Positions 43,760 through 51,721 of a DNA stretch of 64,000 nt are shown here, piece by piece. A program made the translations under genes and the position numbers. Positions within the stretch are counted from its first letter, which is position 1; every line of letters begins with the position of its first letter. The DNA is from Alistipes communis (GTDB lineage Bacteria; Bacteroidota; Bacteroidia; Bacteroidales; Rikenellaceae): NCBI RefSeq assembly GCF_006542665.1, contig NZ_AP019735.1, positions 1,116,001 to 1,180,000 on the forward strand, given 5' to 3'. The notes beneath the pieces were generated by a model that did not search any database, was not told the DNA's origin, and saw only the letters and a list, made by a program, of their open reading frames with translations.

Positions 43760-44091
43760 GGTATTGATTGCATTTTAATTTCATATTCTTGCGTCGCGAA
43801 GTTACGAAAAGAGTGTAATTTATTGGAAATGAGCGTAGGTTAATTGCTCTTGATAGTAATAGGTTACGATTTAGTTAGTTATCTACTGCATTATCCTTCT
43901 GCGCGTTGCGTAACCTTCAAAGAACTCTTCGTATGCAAAAGTAGCTATTTAATTCGAGATTTTGATATAAACTCCCGTTTTTTATCCCCTCATTCATAAG
44001 AATTTTCCGTAAAAGCGGTATTGTCCGTCGGCACACCATTGCCCAAAACGAGTTTGGAACAAACGTGTGCCGACTACCGCATAGCTGGAGA
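43760..44091. other. Terminal non-coding region of the conjugative element
   Basis: AT-rich, with no convincing gene. It contains an outward-facing minus-strand TACTTTTG promoter-like box (43936-43943) and an inverted repeat CGGCACAC/GTGTGCCG with its arms at about 44028 and 44065. It is a candidate location for the element end and attachment site, but no direct repeat could be confirmed without the other end. Confidence 0.4.
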
Positions 44092-44147
44092 AAAGGGCAT
44101 TGCCTCACGCCTAAACGATGTTTAGACAGATGAAGCAATGCCCCTTT
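44092..44147. terminator. Structured hairpin / terminator
   Basis: AAAGGGCATTGC and GCAATGCCCCTTT form a 12-bp stem with a bulge enclosing a smaller CTAAAC/GTTTAG hairpin, followed by TCTTTTG. Confidence 0.65.
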
Positions 44148-44807
44148 CTTTTGCGCCTATGCCAAGAGGTGCTTTTACGGGTTTTCAAATGATTTTTCTT
44201 TTTTCGCTGTCTCTTTTGCCGGAAGCGGAAAGTGAATGCAGAGTGTGTCAGCCTGCCCCATGAATGAAACAGGCGCCCACACACAGCCGGACAAACCGGG
44301 AAGAATGATTGTTGCCACCCGGCTGAACAAGTTCCGTCGGATCGGAAACAATCATACTTCCTTTGTTGTGGTTTGCCCTTTTCACGCTTCCGGTGATGTC
44401 TTTTTCCTTTTGGTGATTCTTTTTTTTACGGATTTTCCCCTGAAGTTTTTTTCTACACAATCTGCCTCTGTTTTCGTTTACCTCCATTTTGCGCCTTTCA
44501 GTAAGCCGCATCAGTCAGTCATTTTCGTTCTGGGCGCAAAGGTAATTCCGGGATTGGACGGGAAAGCAAGGTCAAGCCTCCTGTTTTCGGTAAAAATCTC
44601 CAGCCCTGCGGGTAGTATTTTGACCGAAAAACCTTGCATTCCCTAATCCCTACCTTTTCAAGCACCCGAAACGAAAACGACCGATGCGACAGAAAGACGC
44701 ATAAAAAAAATGTCGGATAAACGAGAGGCAGATAAGATAGTTTGAAACTCAACTCCCTCAGCTCTTGAATCCGCATTAAAAACAAAAAAATCAAAAACAG
44801 CGAAGAT
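44148..44807. other. Intergenic region without convincing gene
   Basis: A 136-codon frame at 44236-44646 reads through low-complexity, Phe/Ser-rich sequence and has no recognisable domain, so it is not called. The region precedes the pcf-type gene cluster and probably carries its promoter; no clear consensus box was picked out. Confidence 0.4.
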
Positions 44808-45023
44808 ATGACGGCAACGGCAAATTTCAGACAAATGGCGCAACACATCGGGTTGGCGATATGCGGCTTGATGATGCGCACCGCCTTCGGGGTGTTCGGC
44901 ATCCTTTGGGGCATCATCAGAGAGATTGTAAACGGAGTGTTCCGAGTGGCGATAGGTGTAATCGTGGCTATCCTTTCCACCATTGCCTTCTTTGGCTTCA
45001 TCCTTTGGTTATTCACCCTTTAA
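44808..45023 (+). CDS. Small membrane protein of the conjugative element
   Basis: A 71-residue protein with a short polar N-terminus (MTATANFRQMAQHIG) and two hydrophobic helices (AFGVFGILWGIIREIV, VAIGVIVAILSTIAFFGFIL). Function unknown; it is first in a tight plus-strand cluster with the pcfK/pcfJ-like genes. Confidence 0.7.
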   Translation: MTATANFRQMAQHIGLAICGLMMRTAFGVFGILWGIIREIVNGVFRVAIGVIVAILSTIAFFGFILWLFTL

Positions 45024-45034
45024 CCCTTACCGAC

Positions 45035-45256
45035 ATGGCAAAAAGAAACAGCAAGACGGCAGCGCAGCAGTGCAGATATTACGAGGTGGACAACATCTTC
45101 GTGTATATGGTGGAAACGTACATCAACGGCAATTTTGAAACTTTCCGAAGATTGTACCACGAACTGAACAAGGACGCACGGAGGGATTTCATGGACTTCC
45201 TTCTCAGCGAGGTAGAGCCGACCTATTGGAGAGAGATACTGAAACAGATAATCTAA
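45035..45256 (+). CDS. Conserved small protein of the conjugative element
   Basis: A 73-residue soluble protein (MAKRNSKTAAQQCRYYEVDN), helical and acidic towards the end. Family not recognised with certainty. It starts 11 bp after the small membrane protein and 13 bp before the pcfK-like gene, so it belongs to the same operon. Confidence 0.7.
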   Translation: MAKRNSKTAAQQCRYYEVDNIFVYMVETYINGNFETFRRLYHELNKDARRDFMDFLLSEVEPTYWREILKQII

Positions 45257-45269
45257 AAATGACAGCGAT

Positions 45270-45686
45270 ATGAAAGGAACAGACCATTTCAAGAGAACGA
45301 TATATATGTACTTGGAACAGCGTGCGGAGGAAGATGCGCTATTTGCAAAGAAGTACCGCAACCCTGCCAAGAACATGGACGAGTGCGTGACCCACATTCT
45401 GAACTATGTGCAGAAAAGCGGTTGCAACGGTTTCACGGACGGAGAAATATTCGGGCAAGCCATCCACTACTATGAGGAAAACGAGATAGAGGTGGGCAAA
45501 CCGATGGACTGCCAAGTGGTTGTGAACCACGTTGTGAAACTCACGGCAGAGGAAAAGGCGGAGGCACGTCAGAACGCTGTCCGCAAATACCAAGAGGAGG
45601 AACTCCGCAAGTTGCAGAACCGCCACAGACCGTCAGCGAGAAAAGAAAACCAACCCCAACCCTCATTATTTGATTTAGGCTTATGA
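45270..45686 (+). CDS. PcfK-like protein
   Basis: A 138-residue protein of the PcfK-like family: KGTDHFKRTIYMYLEQRAEE, KNMDECVTHILNYVQKSG, then a charged coiled-coil tail and the C-terminal peptide PSLFDLGL. It occurs with PcfJ in conjugative elements; its precise role is not established. Its stop overlaps the pcfJ-like start codon by four bases. Confidence 0.85.
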   Translation: MKGTDHFKRTIYMYLEQRAEEDALFAKKYRNPAKNMDECVTHILNYVQKSGCNGFTDGEIFGQAIHYYEENEIEVGKPMDCQVVVNHVVKLTAEEKAEARQNAVRKYQEEELRKLQNRHRPSARKENQPQPSLFDLGL

Positions 45687-47014
45687 AACCGAAGACCAAG
45701 ATACAGAAAGAGGTGGCAAGACTTTCCGCCAACCTTCGCCCCATATCAGCGACACAAATAGATTGGGCATACCGCCACTGCGTTGAGCATATCGGCTACC
45801 GCACCAAGAAAGGGAACATCACCTGTTCCGACTGCGGTCACGAGTGGCACAGCGACAGCGGACTATGCGACACCCTTGAAGGCTGCACCTGCCCCAAATG
45901 CCATGCCGAACTCAAAGTGCAGGACACACGCAGACGCATCTACAAGGAAACGCAGAATTTCAGCGTGATAACCACCTGCAAAGGGTATCAGGTAATCCGC
46001 GTGGCGCAGGTCAGATGCGAGAGCAGGAAAGGCGAACCGATGCGTTTCTACTGCCACGAGGTCGTGCAGCGTTGGATTTCACCCGACGGCAAGGTTACGG
46101 ACATGGCGTTGCTCCGTGGCTTCCTTTTCTGCTATTGCGATGTGTGGGCATTAGGCAGCGATATGGAGGTAAGACCGCACAACAGCCTATACGATGATGT
46201 GGTGGCAAGAAGCTGTGCATATCCAAAGATGAGGATATTGCCCCAACTCAGACGTAACGGCTTCAAGGGCGATTTCCACGGCATCTCCCCCGTGCGTCTT
46301 TTCAAAGCCTTGCTTTCAGACCCAAGAATTGAAACCCTTATGAAAGGCGGTGAGATTGAGGTCATGAAACACTTTCTTTTCAATACCCGTACTGCCGATG
46401 AATGTTGGGCATCATATCTGATTGCCAAGCGTCACAAGTATCAGATAGACAACCTCTCAATGTGGTGCGACTATCTGCGTATGCTCAAAAAACTCGGTCA
46501 AGACCTCCGTAACCCGAAGAACATCTGTCCCGAAGATTTCATGGCGGCACACGACAACGCAACCCGAAAAATTGAAGCCATACACGAGAAGGAAAGAGCC
46601 GCAGAGCAACGCCGTTGGGAGATTGAAAGGCGTGAGCGTGAGCAACAGCGACAACTCCAACGAAAGAAAGATGCGGAGGATTTCATCGCCAACAAATCCA
46701 AATTCTTCGGCTTGGTAATCACGGACGAGGAAATAATCGTCAAGGTGCTTGAAAGCATAGACGAGTATTACAACGAGGGCAAGACGCAGGGCATCTGCGT
46801 GTTTGGCAGTGGATACTACAAGAAAGCCGACACCCTCATACTATCGGCAAGGATTGGCGATGAGATTATTGAAACCGTAGAGGTGGACTTGCGAACCCTC
46901 GAAGTGGTGCAGTGCCACGGCAAGCACAACCAGGACACCGAATATCACGAGCGCATCATAGACCTTGTGAACAAGAACGCCAACCTTATCCGTGAGCGGA
47001 TGAAAGCGGCATAG
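45683..47014 (+). CDS. PcfJ-like protein
   Basis: A 443-residue PcfJ-family protein. A CxxC zinc-ribbon-like segment near the N-terminus (ITCSDCGHEWHS, CTCPKCHAEL) precedes a conserved central region (FLFCYCDVWALGSD, MRILPQLRRNGFKGDFHG) and a coiled-coil C-terminal part (EKERAAEQRRWEIERREREQ). It is typical of mobile elements of the CTnDOT and Enterococcus pCF10 types; the molecular function is unclear. Translationally coupled to the pcfK-like gene. Confidence 0.88.
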   Translation: MKPKTKIQKEVARLSANLRPISATQIDWAYRHCVEHIGYRTKKGNITCSDCGHEWHSDSGLCDTLEGCTCPKCHAELKVQDTRRRIYKETQNFSVITTCKGYQVIRVAQVRCESRKGEPMRFYCHEVVQRWISPDGKVTDMALLRGFLFCYCDVWALGSDMEVRPHNSLYDDVVARSCAYPKMRILPQLRRNGFKGDFHGISPVRLFKALLSDPRIETLMKGGEIEVMKHFLFNTRTADECWASYLIAKRHKYQIDNLSMWCDYLRMLKKLGQDLRNPKNICPEDFMAAHDNATRKIEAIHEKERAAEQRRWEIERREREQQRQLQRKKDAEDFIANKSKFFGLVITDEEIIVKVLESIDEYYNEGKTQGICVFGSGYYKKADTLILSARIGDEIIETVEVDLRTLEVVQCHGKHNQDTEYHERIIDLVNKNANLIRERMKAA

Positions 47015-47038
47015 CATAACCCCTAAAACAACATTGAT

Positions 47039-47296
47039 ATGGAAGTAAGAATTGAAAGTATGATTTGTGTGTGGGATGATGCAATCCCCACGATGTTCCT
47101 TGAATTTGTGAACCTCCTCACTCTCACAACGAGTGAGGGGGAATTGAGAAAGAGCGTAAAGGAGTTTGCCGAGAAGCACGAACTTGACAAGTTTTTCCTT
47201 TACGGCTTCGGCTCACACCATTTCTACCTGCACCAACGCTACACAAGCAACCCCGAAATGGTGATGAAGAACAGAGTTCTGTCAGTACATTTTTAA
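47039..47296 (+). CDS. Hypothetical protein of the conjugative element
   Basis: An 85-residue protein (MEVRIESMICVWDDAIPTMF) with a C-terminal aromatic segment (FGSHHFYLHQRYTSNPEM). No family recognised. It is in the same direction as pcfJ, with a 24-bp gap. Confidence 0.6.
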   Translation: MEVRIESMICVWDDAIPTMFLEFVNLLTLTTSEGELRKSVKEFAEKHELDKFFLYGFGSHHFYLHQRYTSNPEMVMKNRVLSVHF

Positions 47297-47315
47297 CCAT
47301 CTAAAAAGCAACATT

Positions 47316-47549
47316 ATGACAACACGAATGACCATCAACGGAGTAAGCACCTGCGCGGAAGCAGGTACGGAGAAATACGAGCGTTTCCAATCGGGTATCG
47401 GAAGACGCAGGCGGACACTTGTGCAGTACGACTACCGCCACCCCATAGACAGAGAATTGTTCTCTTGTGTCAAACCCACGTTGGACGAGTGCCGAGCCGC
47501 ACGGGACAAGTGGCTGAACGCAAAGAAGGGAAAGGAGGACAGACTATGA
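47316..47549 (+). CDS. DUF3873 domain protein
   Basis: A 77-residue protein matching DUF3873, common in Bacteroidota conjugative transposons: MTINGVSTCAEAGTEKYERF, RRTLVQYDYRHPIDRELFSC. It overlaps the next gene by four bases. Confidence 0.8.
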   Translation: MTTRMTINGVSTCAEAGTEKYERFQSGIGRRRRTLVQYDYRHPIDRELFSCVKPTLDECRAARDKWLNAKKGKEDRL

Positions 47550-47791
47550 ACACGACCTATCAAACGCTGATAGTCAAGTTCAGCGAACCTATCACGGCAT
47601 TGGACGGTATCTTTGACGATACCGGAGCGTGGGGAACGGACACCCTCAAGGGGTGGATAGATGATTACGAAAGCACACGTTTCACCGCCACCGACAGCCA
47701 TACGGCAGTCATCACGAGCGAGTACAATATGGAATGTGTGAAAGAGTGGCTACAACGGCAGACCCCCATTTCCGAAATGCGAGAATTTTGA
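47546..47791 (+). CDS. Hypothetical protein of the conjugative element
   Basis: An 81-residue protein (MNTTYQTLIVKFSEPITALD) starting at the ATG 47546 inside the DUF3873 stop (ATGA overlap). This coupling supports the start over the longer frame at 47465. Function unknown. Confidence 0.65.
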   Translation: MNTTYQTLIVKFSEPITALDGIFDDTGAWGTDTLKGWIDDYESTRFTATDSHTAVITSEYNMECVKEWLQRQTPISEMREF

Positions 47792-47844
47792 ACGGGATGG
47801 CGGTGTCCGCACCGCCAATACTTAAAACCCTAAAAACAAAAGAT

Positions 47845-48153
47845 ATGATAGCCAAGACGATATTACAGCAGATAGGCGGAAAACGCTTCACCGCCATGAC
47901 AGGTAGCCGTGATTTCATAGATATGGGCAACGGCTTACGGATGAGCCTTGCAAGGAACAAAACAAGTGCCAACCGCCTTGACATCATCTATGACGAAGGG
48001 GCAGACCTCTACAATATGCGCTTCTACCGCAGGACGTTCAGCAAAAAGACCTTTGAGTGCAAGACAAAGGACATTGCCGTACACGAGGGTATCTATTTTG
48101 ATATGCTGGAGGAAATGTTCACGATGGTGACGGGACTTTACACACGCTTTTGA
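47845..48153 (+). CDS. Hypothetical protein of the conjugative element
   Basis: A 102-residue protein (MIAKTILQQIGGKRFTAMTG) with a short two-strand motif RLDIIYDEGADLYNMRF. It resembles small proteins of the same cluster in other conjugative transposons, but I do not recognise a named family. It is followed by a hairpin terminator at 48256. Confidence 0.65.
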   Translation: MIAKTILQQIGGKRFTAMTGSRDFIDMGNGLRMSLARNKTSANRLDIIYDEGADLYNMRFYRRTFSKKTFECKTKDIAVHEGIYFDMLEEMFTMVTGLYTRF

Positions 48154-48255
48154 GTGGCGGGGCGGCGAGAGCCGCCCTACTTTCTTTCAGTGAGCATGAT
48201 GGCGGACAAAGAAAGTAGCAAAGAAACCTTTGTCCAATCTGCGATAACTAAAAAA

Positions 48256-48276
48256 TCCGCAAGTAAAACTTGCGGA
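48256..48276 (+). terminator. Terminator after the pcf-type cluster
   Basis: TCCGCAAGT pairs with ACTTGCGGA around a 3-base loop, preceded by A's and 100 bp after the last gene. The 3' flank is only weakly T-rich. Confidence 0.5.
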
Positions 48277-48614
48277 GGCTATATATTGGGTCGTTATTTT
48301 TTGGTGGAGGGGAATGATAATCTCGAACCGTTGAACTACACATTTCTGCTTCGTCTCCATTTCCCCCAACGATTTGATACGTTCAATCATTTTTGTTGTT
48401 GAAATCGTGGAGAAGTGAATAGACAGTATTACCCGACAGAGCAACTATGACAACGTAACGCCTTTACAAAAAAGTCGGTACACGAAACCCATAGACTAAT
48501 TGTCTTGACCTAAAAGAGATTGGAATTTTCAGGACTGCCTATCACTTAGATAGAAGTCCAAGGTCTGCTGAAATACATAATTCAAAAATTGAAATTGCTT
48601 GACTGCAAATTTAG

Positions 48615-48669
48615 TAACTTTGCTTGACAAATTAACGAGAAAGAAGAGAAAATGAAAACCGACCGCATA
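48615..48669 (+). promoter_or_regulatory. Promoter and truncated 5' end of an interrupted gene
   Basis: TAACTTTG (48615-48622) is a consensus -7 box. It is followed by ATG at 48652 and the codons MKTDRI, which stop shortly after the group II intron end at 48670 (MKTDRIIE then a stop). This looks like the start of a gene cut by the insertion to the right; its continuation was not identified. Confidence 0.45.
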
Positions 48670-50490
48670 ATCGAGTAGACGGCTCCGCCAGTAACTGACG
48701 GAGTGCGCCTCTCACACCACCGAGCGTACGGGTCACGTACTCGGCGGTTCGCAAAGAGATGGGTTAAGTTGTAAATGTAATTCAGTTAAGGAAACATATC
48801 CTCTTTTCTTCAAGCGTTGTAAAGTAATGGTAGTGCCTAGAATAGGACTTTGTGCTATTGCCCAACCGCCTTTCCGTGTTCTGCTCCAAGCGTAGGCATG
48901 GTCTTGGTCTACACCTAATCGAATCAGGTTTTTCCTTTTCCTTTCGGGTTTTTTCCAATGATGCCAAATGCAATAGCGCAGTCGGTTGCGAAGCCAACCA
49001 TCTAAATCTCGTAATTTGCCCAAAATACTCGTGCCTTGGAAATAGTTCAACCATCCGCGTTGCACTTCTTTTATCTTGGCAATACGCTCTTCAAATGTGG
49101 CTGGTGTGGTTTTTCGGGTGATTGTTTTAAGTCGTTCTTTTAGTTTCTTCCATGCTTTTTCCGATACAATAAGTTGGTATTGATTTTTACTTCCTTTCTC
49201 GTACGTAGGTACGAATCCGAAACCCAAAATTGTGAAGTGGATTGGTTTTCTGATACCACTCTTTTCTTCATTTATAGTTAATTTGAGTTTGTTTTTCAAA
49301 AACTTTTCAATTACCACTCTTGTTGCCTTGGCTTGATTGTGGCTTTTGCAATAAATACTAAAATCATCCGCATAACGTACAAATTTGTGTCCTCTTCGAG
49401 TCATTTCCTTATCCAGTTGATGTAGTAAAATGTTCGACAATAATGGACTTAAAGGGCTTCCTTGCGGAACGCCTTTTCTTCTCTTTCGTAGCTTTCCGTT
49501 GATTTTAATAGGTGCTCTGAGCCATTTGCGTATGAGTTGCATGGTAGCTTTGCATTTCACTTTTTGATAGATTAAATTCAGTAATAAACAGTGGTCAACT
49601 TCATCAAAGAAGTTTTTCAGGTCAATATCCACAATGTGGTTTAATCCTGAATGGATGTAATCCCGAGATTGTCCAACGGCTTGTCGGGCATTCTTGTGAG
49701 GTCTAAATCCATAGCTGTAATTACTAAATTCGGGCTCAAAAAGTGGTGCAATAGTTTGTGCTAAGGCTTGTTGCAACACACGTTCTGTAGTGGTGGGAAC
49801 ACCCAATAATCGAGTTTTCCCATTTCCTTTCGGAATTTCAATACCTAAAATGGGTTGTACTTGATAGTTGCCTTGTTTGATTGCTTCAATCAGTTGTAGT
49901 TTCTTTTCAGAAAACACCTTGCGGAGCTCTCTTATAGAAACACCATCAACACCCGCACTACCTTTATTGGCAATCACGTGTTCCAATGCTCTTTGAAGAT
50001 TAAACGGATGTACTACTCTTGTTATCATTTTAGTTGTTTTTAACCTGTTTTCGTTAAGTAGGGCTACTATGTGTTCCGTTACCTATTGAAAACCTCTTTA
50101 CGTTCAGTCCTTCCTTGTTTGTGAGACCTATGCGGTATCTATTCGCACCTCGTTTGCCCTCAAGTACTATGACCTCTGCTGACTTCTTGGATTGATTAAC
50201 TCGTAATCGCCAAGACCTCCCCTGGTAAATGCTTTTTCCTTCCGTCTATCGCCGGTACATCTACATAACAATAATCTGATTTAATAGCATGTTCAGAACA
50301 CTGTTTTGGACTTCGTATTGCTGTGGATACTCATCCTTATTGTTATGCCTCTTATGTACTTTCTGTTCGTCGGTACAGACTTTTGCAGTTCTGCTTCCTT
50401 CAGTGCATACCTCACGATAAACCACCTTGCAGCTTGCTAACGATTCGGGGTTTCAATCCGCTCGTAAGGGACTTGCACCCTCTGGAAAAA
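48670..50490 (-). mobile_element. Group II intron 1 (3' end defined, 5' end approximate)
   Basis: The minus strand carries the maturase gene 48733-50028 followed by domain V (GAACCGCCGAGTACG...CGTACGCTCGGTGG, within 48705-48752). Domain VI has a bulged A (CTACTCGAT) that predicts the 3' end at 48670. About 450 bp of 5' structured sequence precede the maturase. The 5' boundary is placed between about 50440 and 50500; no exact GUGYG start was found. The right flank contains a terminator-like inverted repeat downstream of erm(F), as is usual for introns targeting terminators. Confidence 0.75.
48733..50028 (-). CDS. ltrA: Group II intron reverse transcriptase/maturase (no endonuclease)
   Basis: A 431-residue intron-encoded protein. 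The reverse transcriptase core is complete: GVDGVSIRELRK, SNYSYGFRPHKNARQAVGQ, KGVPQGSPLSPLLSNILL and the catalytic FVRYADDFSIYC. The maturase (X) domain and a C-terminal IRLGVDQDHAYAWSRTRKGG region follow. There is no HNH endonuclease domain, so mobility would rely on other target-priming routes. The sequence is more AT-rich than the surrounding element. Confidence 0.92.
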   Translation of the reverse strand: MITRVVHPFNLQRALEHVIANKGSAGVDGVSIRELRKVFSEKKLQLIEAIKQGNYQVQPILGIEIPKGNGKTRLLGVPTTTERVLQQALAQTIAPLFEPEFSNYSYGFRPHKNARQAVGQSRDYIHSGLNHIVDIDLKNFFDEVDHCLLLNLIYQKVKCKATMQLIRKWLRAPIKINGKLRKRRKGVPQGSPLSPLLSNILLHQLDKEMTRRGHKFVRYADDFSIYCKSHNQAKATRVVIEKFLKNKLKLTINEEKSGIRKPIHFTILGFGFVPTYEKGSKNQYQLIVSEKAWKKLKERLKTITRKTTPATFEERIAKIKEVQRGWLNYFQGTSILGKLRDLDGWLRNRLRYCIWHHWKKPERKRKNLIRLGVDQDHAYAWSRTRKGGWAIAQSPILGTTITLQRLKKRGYVSLTELHLQLNPSLCEPPST

Positions 50491-50492
50491 TA

Positions 50493-50701
50493 ACACCCCG
50501 AAAACTTGGTTCGTAAAACTAAATTTGTATTTTTGAACTATTTGAAAAGCTTTCGGGGTGTGTCCTGCATATGCAGGGCACACACATATGGTAGCCGATA
50601 ATTGCCGGCTTTCGTGCCAACTTGATACTTTGGTGCTTTTAACGAACCGAAGTGCTAAATTGATACGAAAGTGCTGTAAATCCGGCAACTACGGCTACCA
50701 T
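50493..50701. repeat. Nested inverted repeats downstream of erm(F)
   Basis: Three palindromic structures occur in a row. ACACCCCGAAA (50493-50503) has its complement at 50551-50561. TGTGTCCTGCATATGCAGGGCACACA is near-palindromic (50560-50585). ATGGTAGCCG...TTGCCGG pairs over about 20 bp with CCGGCAA...CGGCTACCAT (50588-50607 with 50682-50701), followed by TTTTT on the plus strand. No gene is evident. Some may be terminators for erm(F) on the minus strand. Confidence 0.65.
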
Positions 50702-50773
50702 TTTTCGTTATGCGGCAGCTTAAAAGACGACACCAAACCAGAAAAATCATCTTGACAACCACCCGACTTTGAA

Positions 50774-51574
50774 CTACGAAGGATGAAATTTTTCAGGGAC
50801 AACTTCCAGCATTTCCAAAAAACAGTTTACCCATTGACTTGGAGACAAACAAACAATTTGAGCATTAAGGTTTAAACCGAATTTTTCCGAAATTGACCTG
50901 ACCTGACTTTTCCTGAAAATCGACTTTAAAGCTGTTTTTACAGATAAATCAGGTTTCTCTAACAGACAGGAAATAAATGCTAAGTATTTGGCTTTAAACT
51001 TAAAATCAAAAAATAACTGTTTTCTTTTAATGTTTAACAGGGCTGATTTGACAGTTGGCGGTGGAAAGAAACTTTCAGGACCTACCTCATAGACAAGTTT
51101 CAAATCAAAAAAAGTATGATAGAAAACGGTATATGGATTGTAAAGCTTCCTCGAAAATAACTTTTGTGTAGGTTCTAACTGAAGGATAATGGAACCTCCC
51201 AGAAAATTTCCAAGACTCTCAAACATCAGGATTTTGAAAATATCGGAAGTAATGCCATAAGGAATATTTGACACCACTTTGAAAGGAAATTTCGGAACTG
51301 CAAAATTCCTAAAATCACAACCGACAACTTGAACATTTCGGGCATCAGAAAATAATTTTCGTAAATGTTCAACCAAAGCTGTGTCGTTTTCAATAGCAAC
51401 AACATTGTTGGCGATTTTTAATAAATGAACAGTAAGAAACCCCTTGCCTGCCCCAATATCTAAAACCGTATCCTGATTACTTATATTTGCTTGTCTTATT
51501 GCATCTTTTATTAGCACTTTATCAATAGTAAAGTGCTGACCCGTAAAACGAACGGGCAATTTCTTTTTTGTCAT
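50774..51574 (-). CDS. ermF: 23S rRNA (adenine-N6)-methyltransferase Erm(F)
   Basis: A 266-residue rRNA methyltransferase that dimethylates A2058 of 23S rRNA, giving resistance to macrolides, lincosamides and streptogramin B. Recognised by the start MTKKKLPVRFTGQHF, the SAM-binding motif VLDIGAGKGFLTVHLL, the NIPYGITSDI catalytic motif and an exact family length of 266. The start at 51574 is used; the longer frame reaches upstream without family similarity. A TACCTTTG box reading towards it lies inside the flanking IS element (51769-51776). Confidence 0.97.
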   Translation of the reverse strand: MTKKKLPVRFTGQHFTIDKVLIKDAIRQANISNQDTVLDIGAGKGFLTVHLLKIANNVVAIENDTALVEHLRKLFSDARNVQVVGCDFRNFAVPKFPFKVVSNIPYGITSDIFKILMFESLGNFLGGSIILQLEPTQKLFSRKLYNPYTVFYHTFFDLKLVYEVGPESFFPPPTVKSALLNIKRKQLFFDFKFKAKYLAFISCLLEKPDLSVKTALKSIFRKSQVRSISEKFGLNLNAQIVCLSPSQWVNCFLEMLEVVPEKFHPS

Positions 51575-51721
51575 TAGTAACTTCTTACAGGTGAATACTT
51601 GAATTGTTCCTTTCTGAATTTTCCTAAACCTTAATTCCGCAACATAATTGATAATTATTTTTATAAGTTCCTGAGCAACATTTTGTTGCCCAGGTTTTTG
51701 CCATGTCAGCGTTTTCACTTA

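Noticed and set aside
43584..43784. 66-codon minus-strand ORF at the ICE junction
   Set aside because: It is out of frame with the AraC remnant in the same place and spans the junction; no domain visible.
44236..44646. 136-codon plus-strand ORF in the ICE terminal region
   Set aside because: Low-complexity composition, no recognisable domain, overlaps other frames and has no coupling to neighbours.
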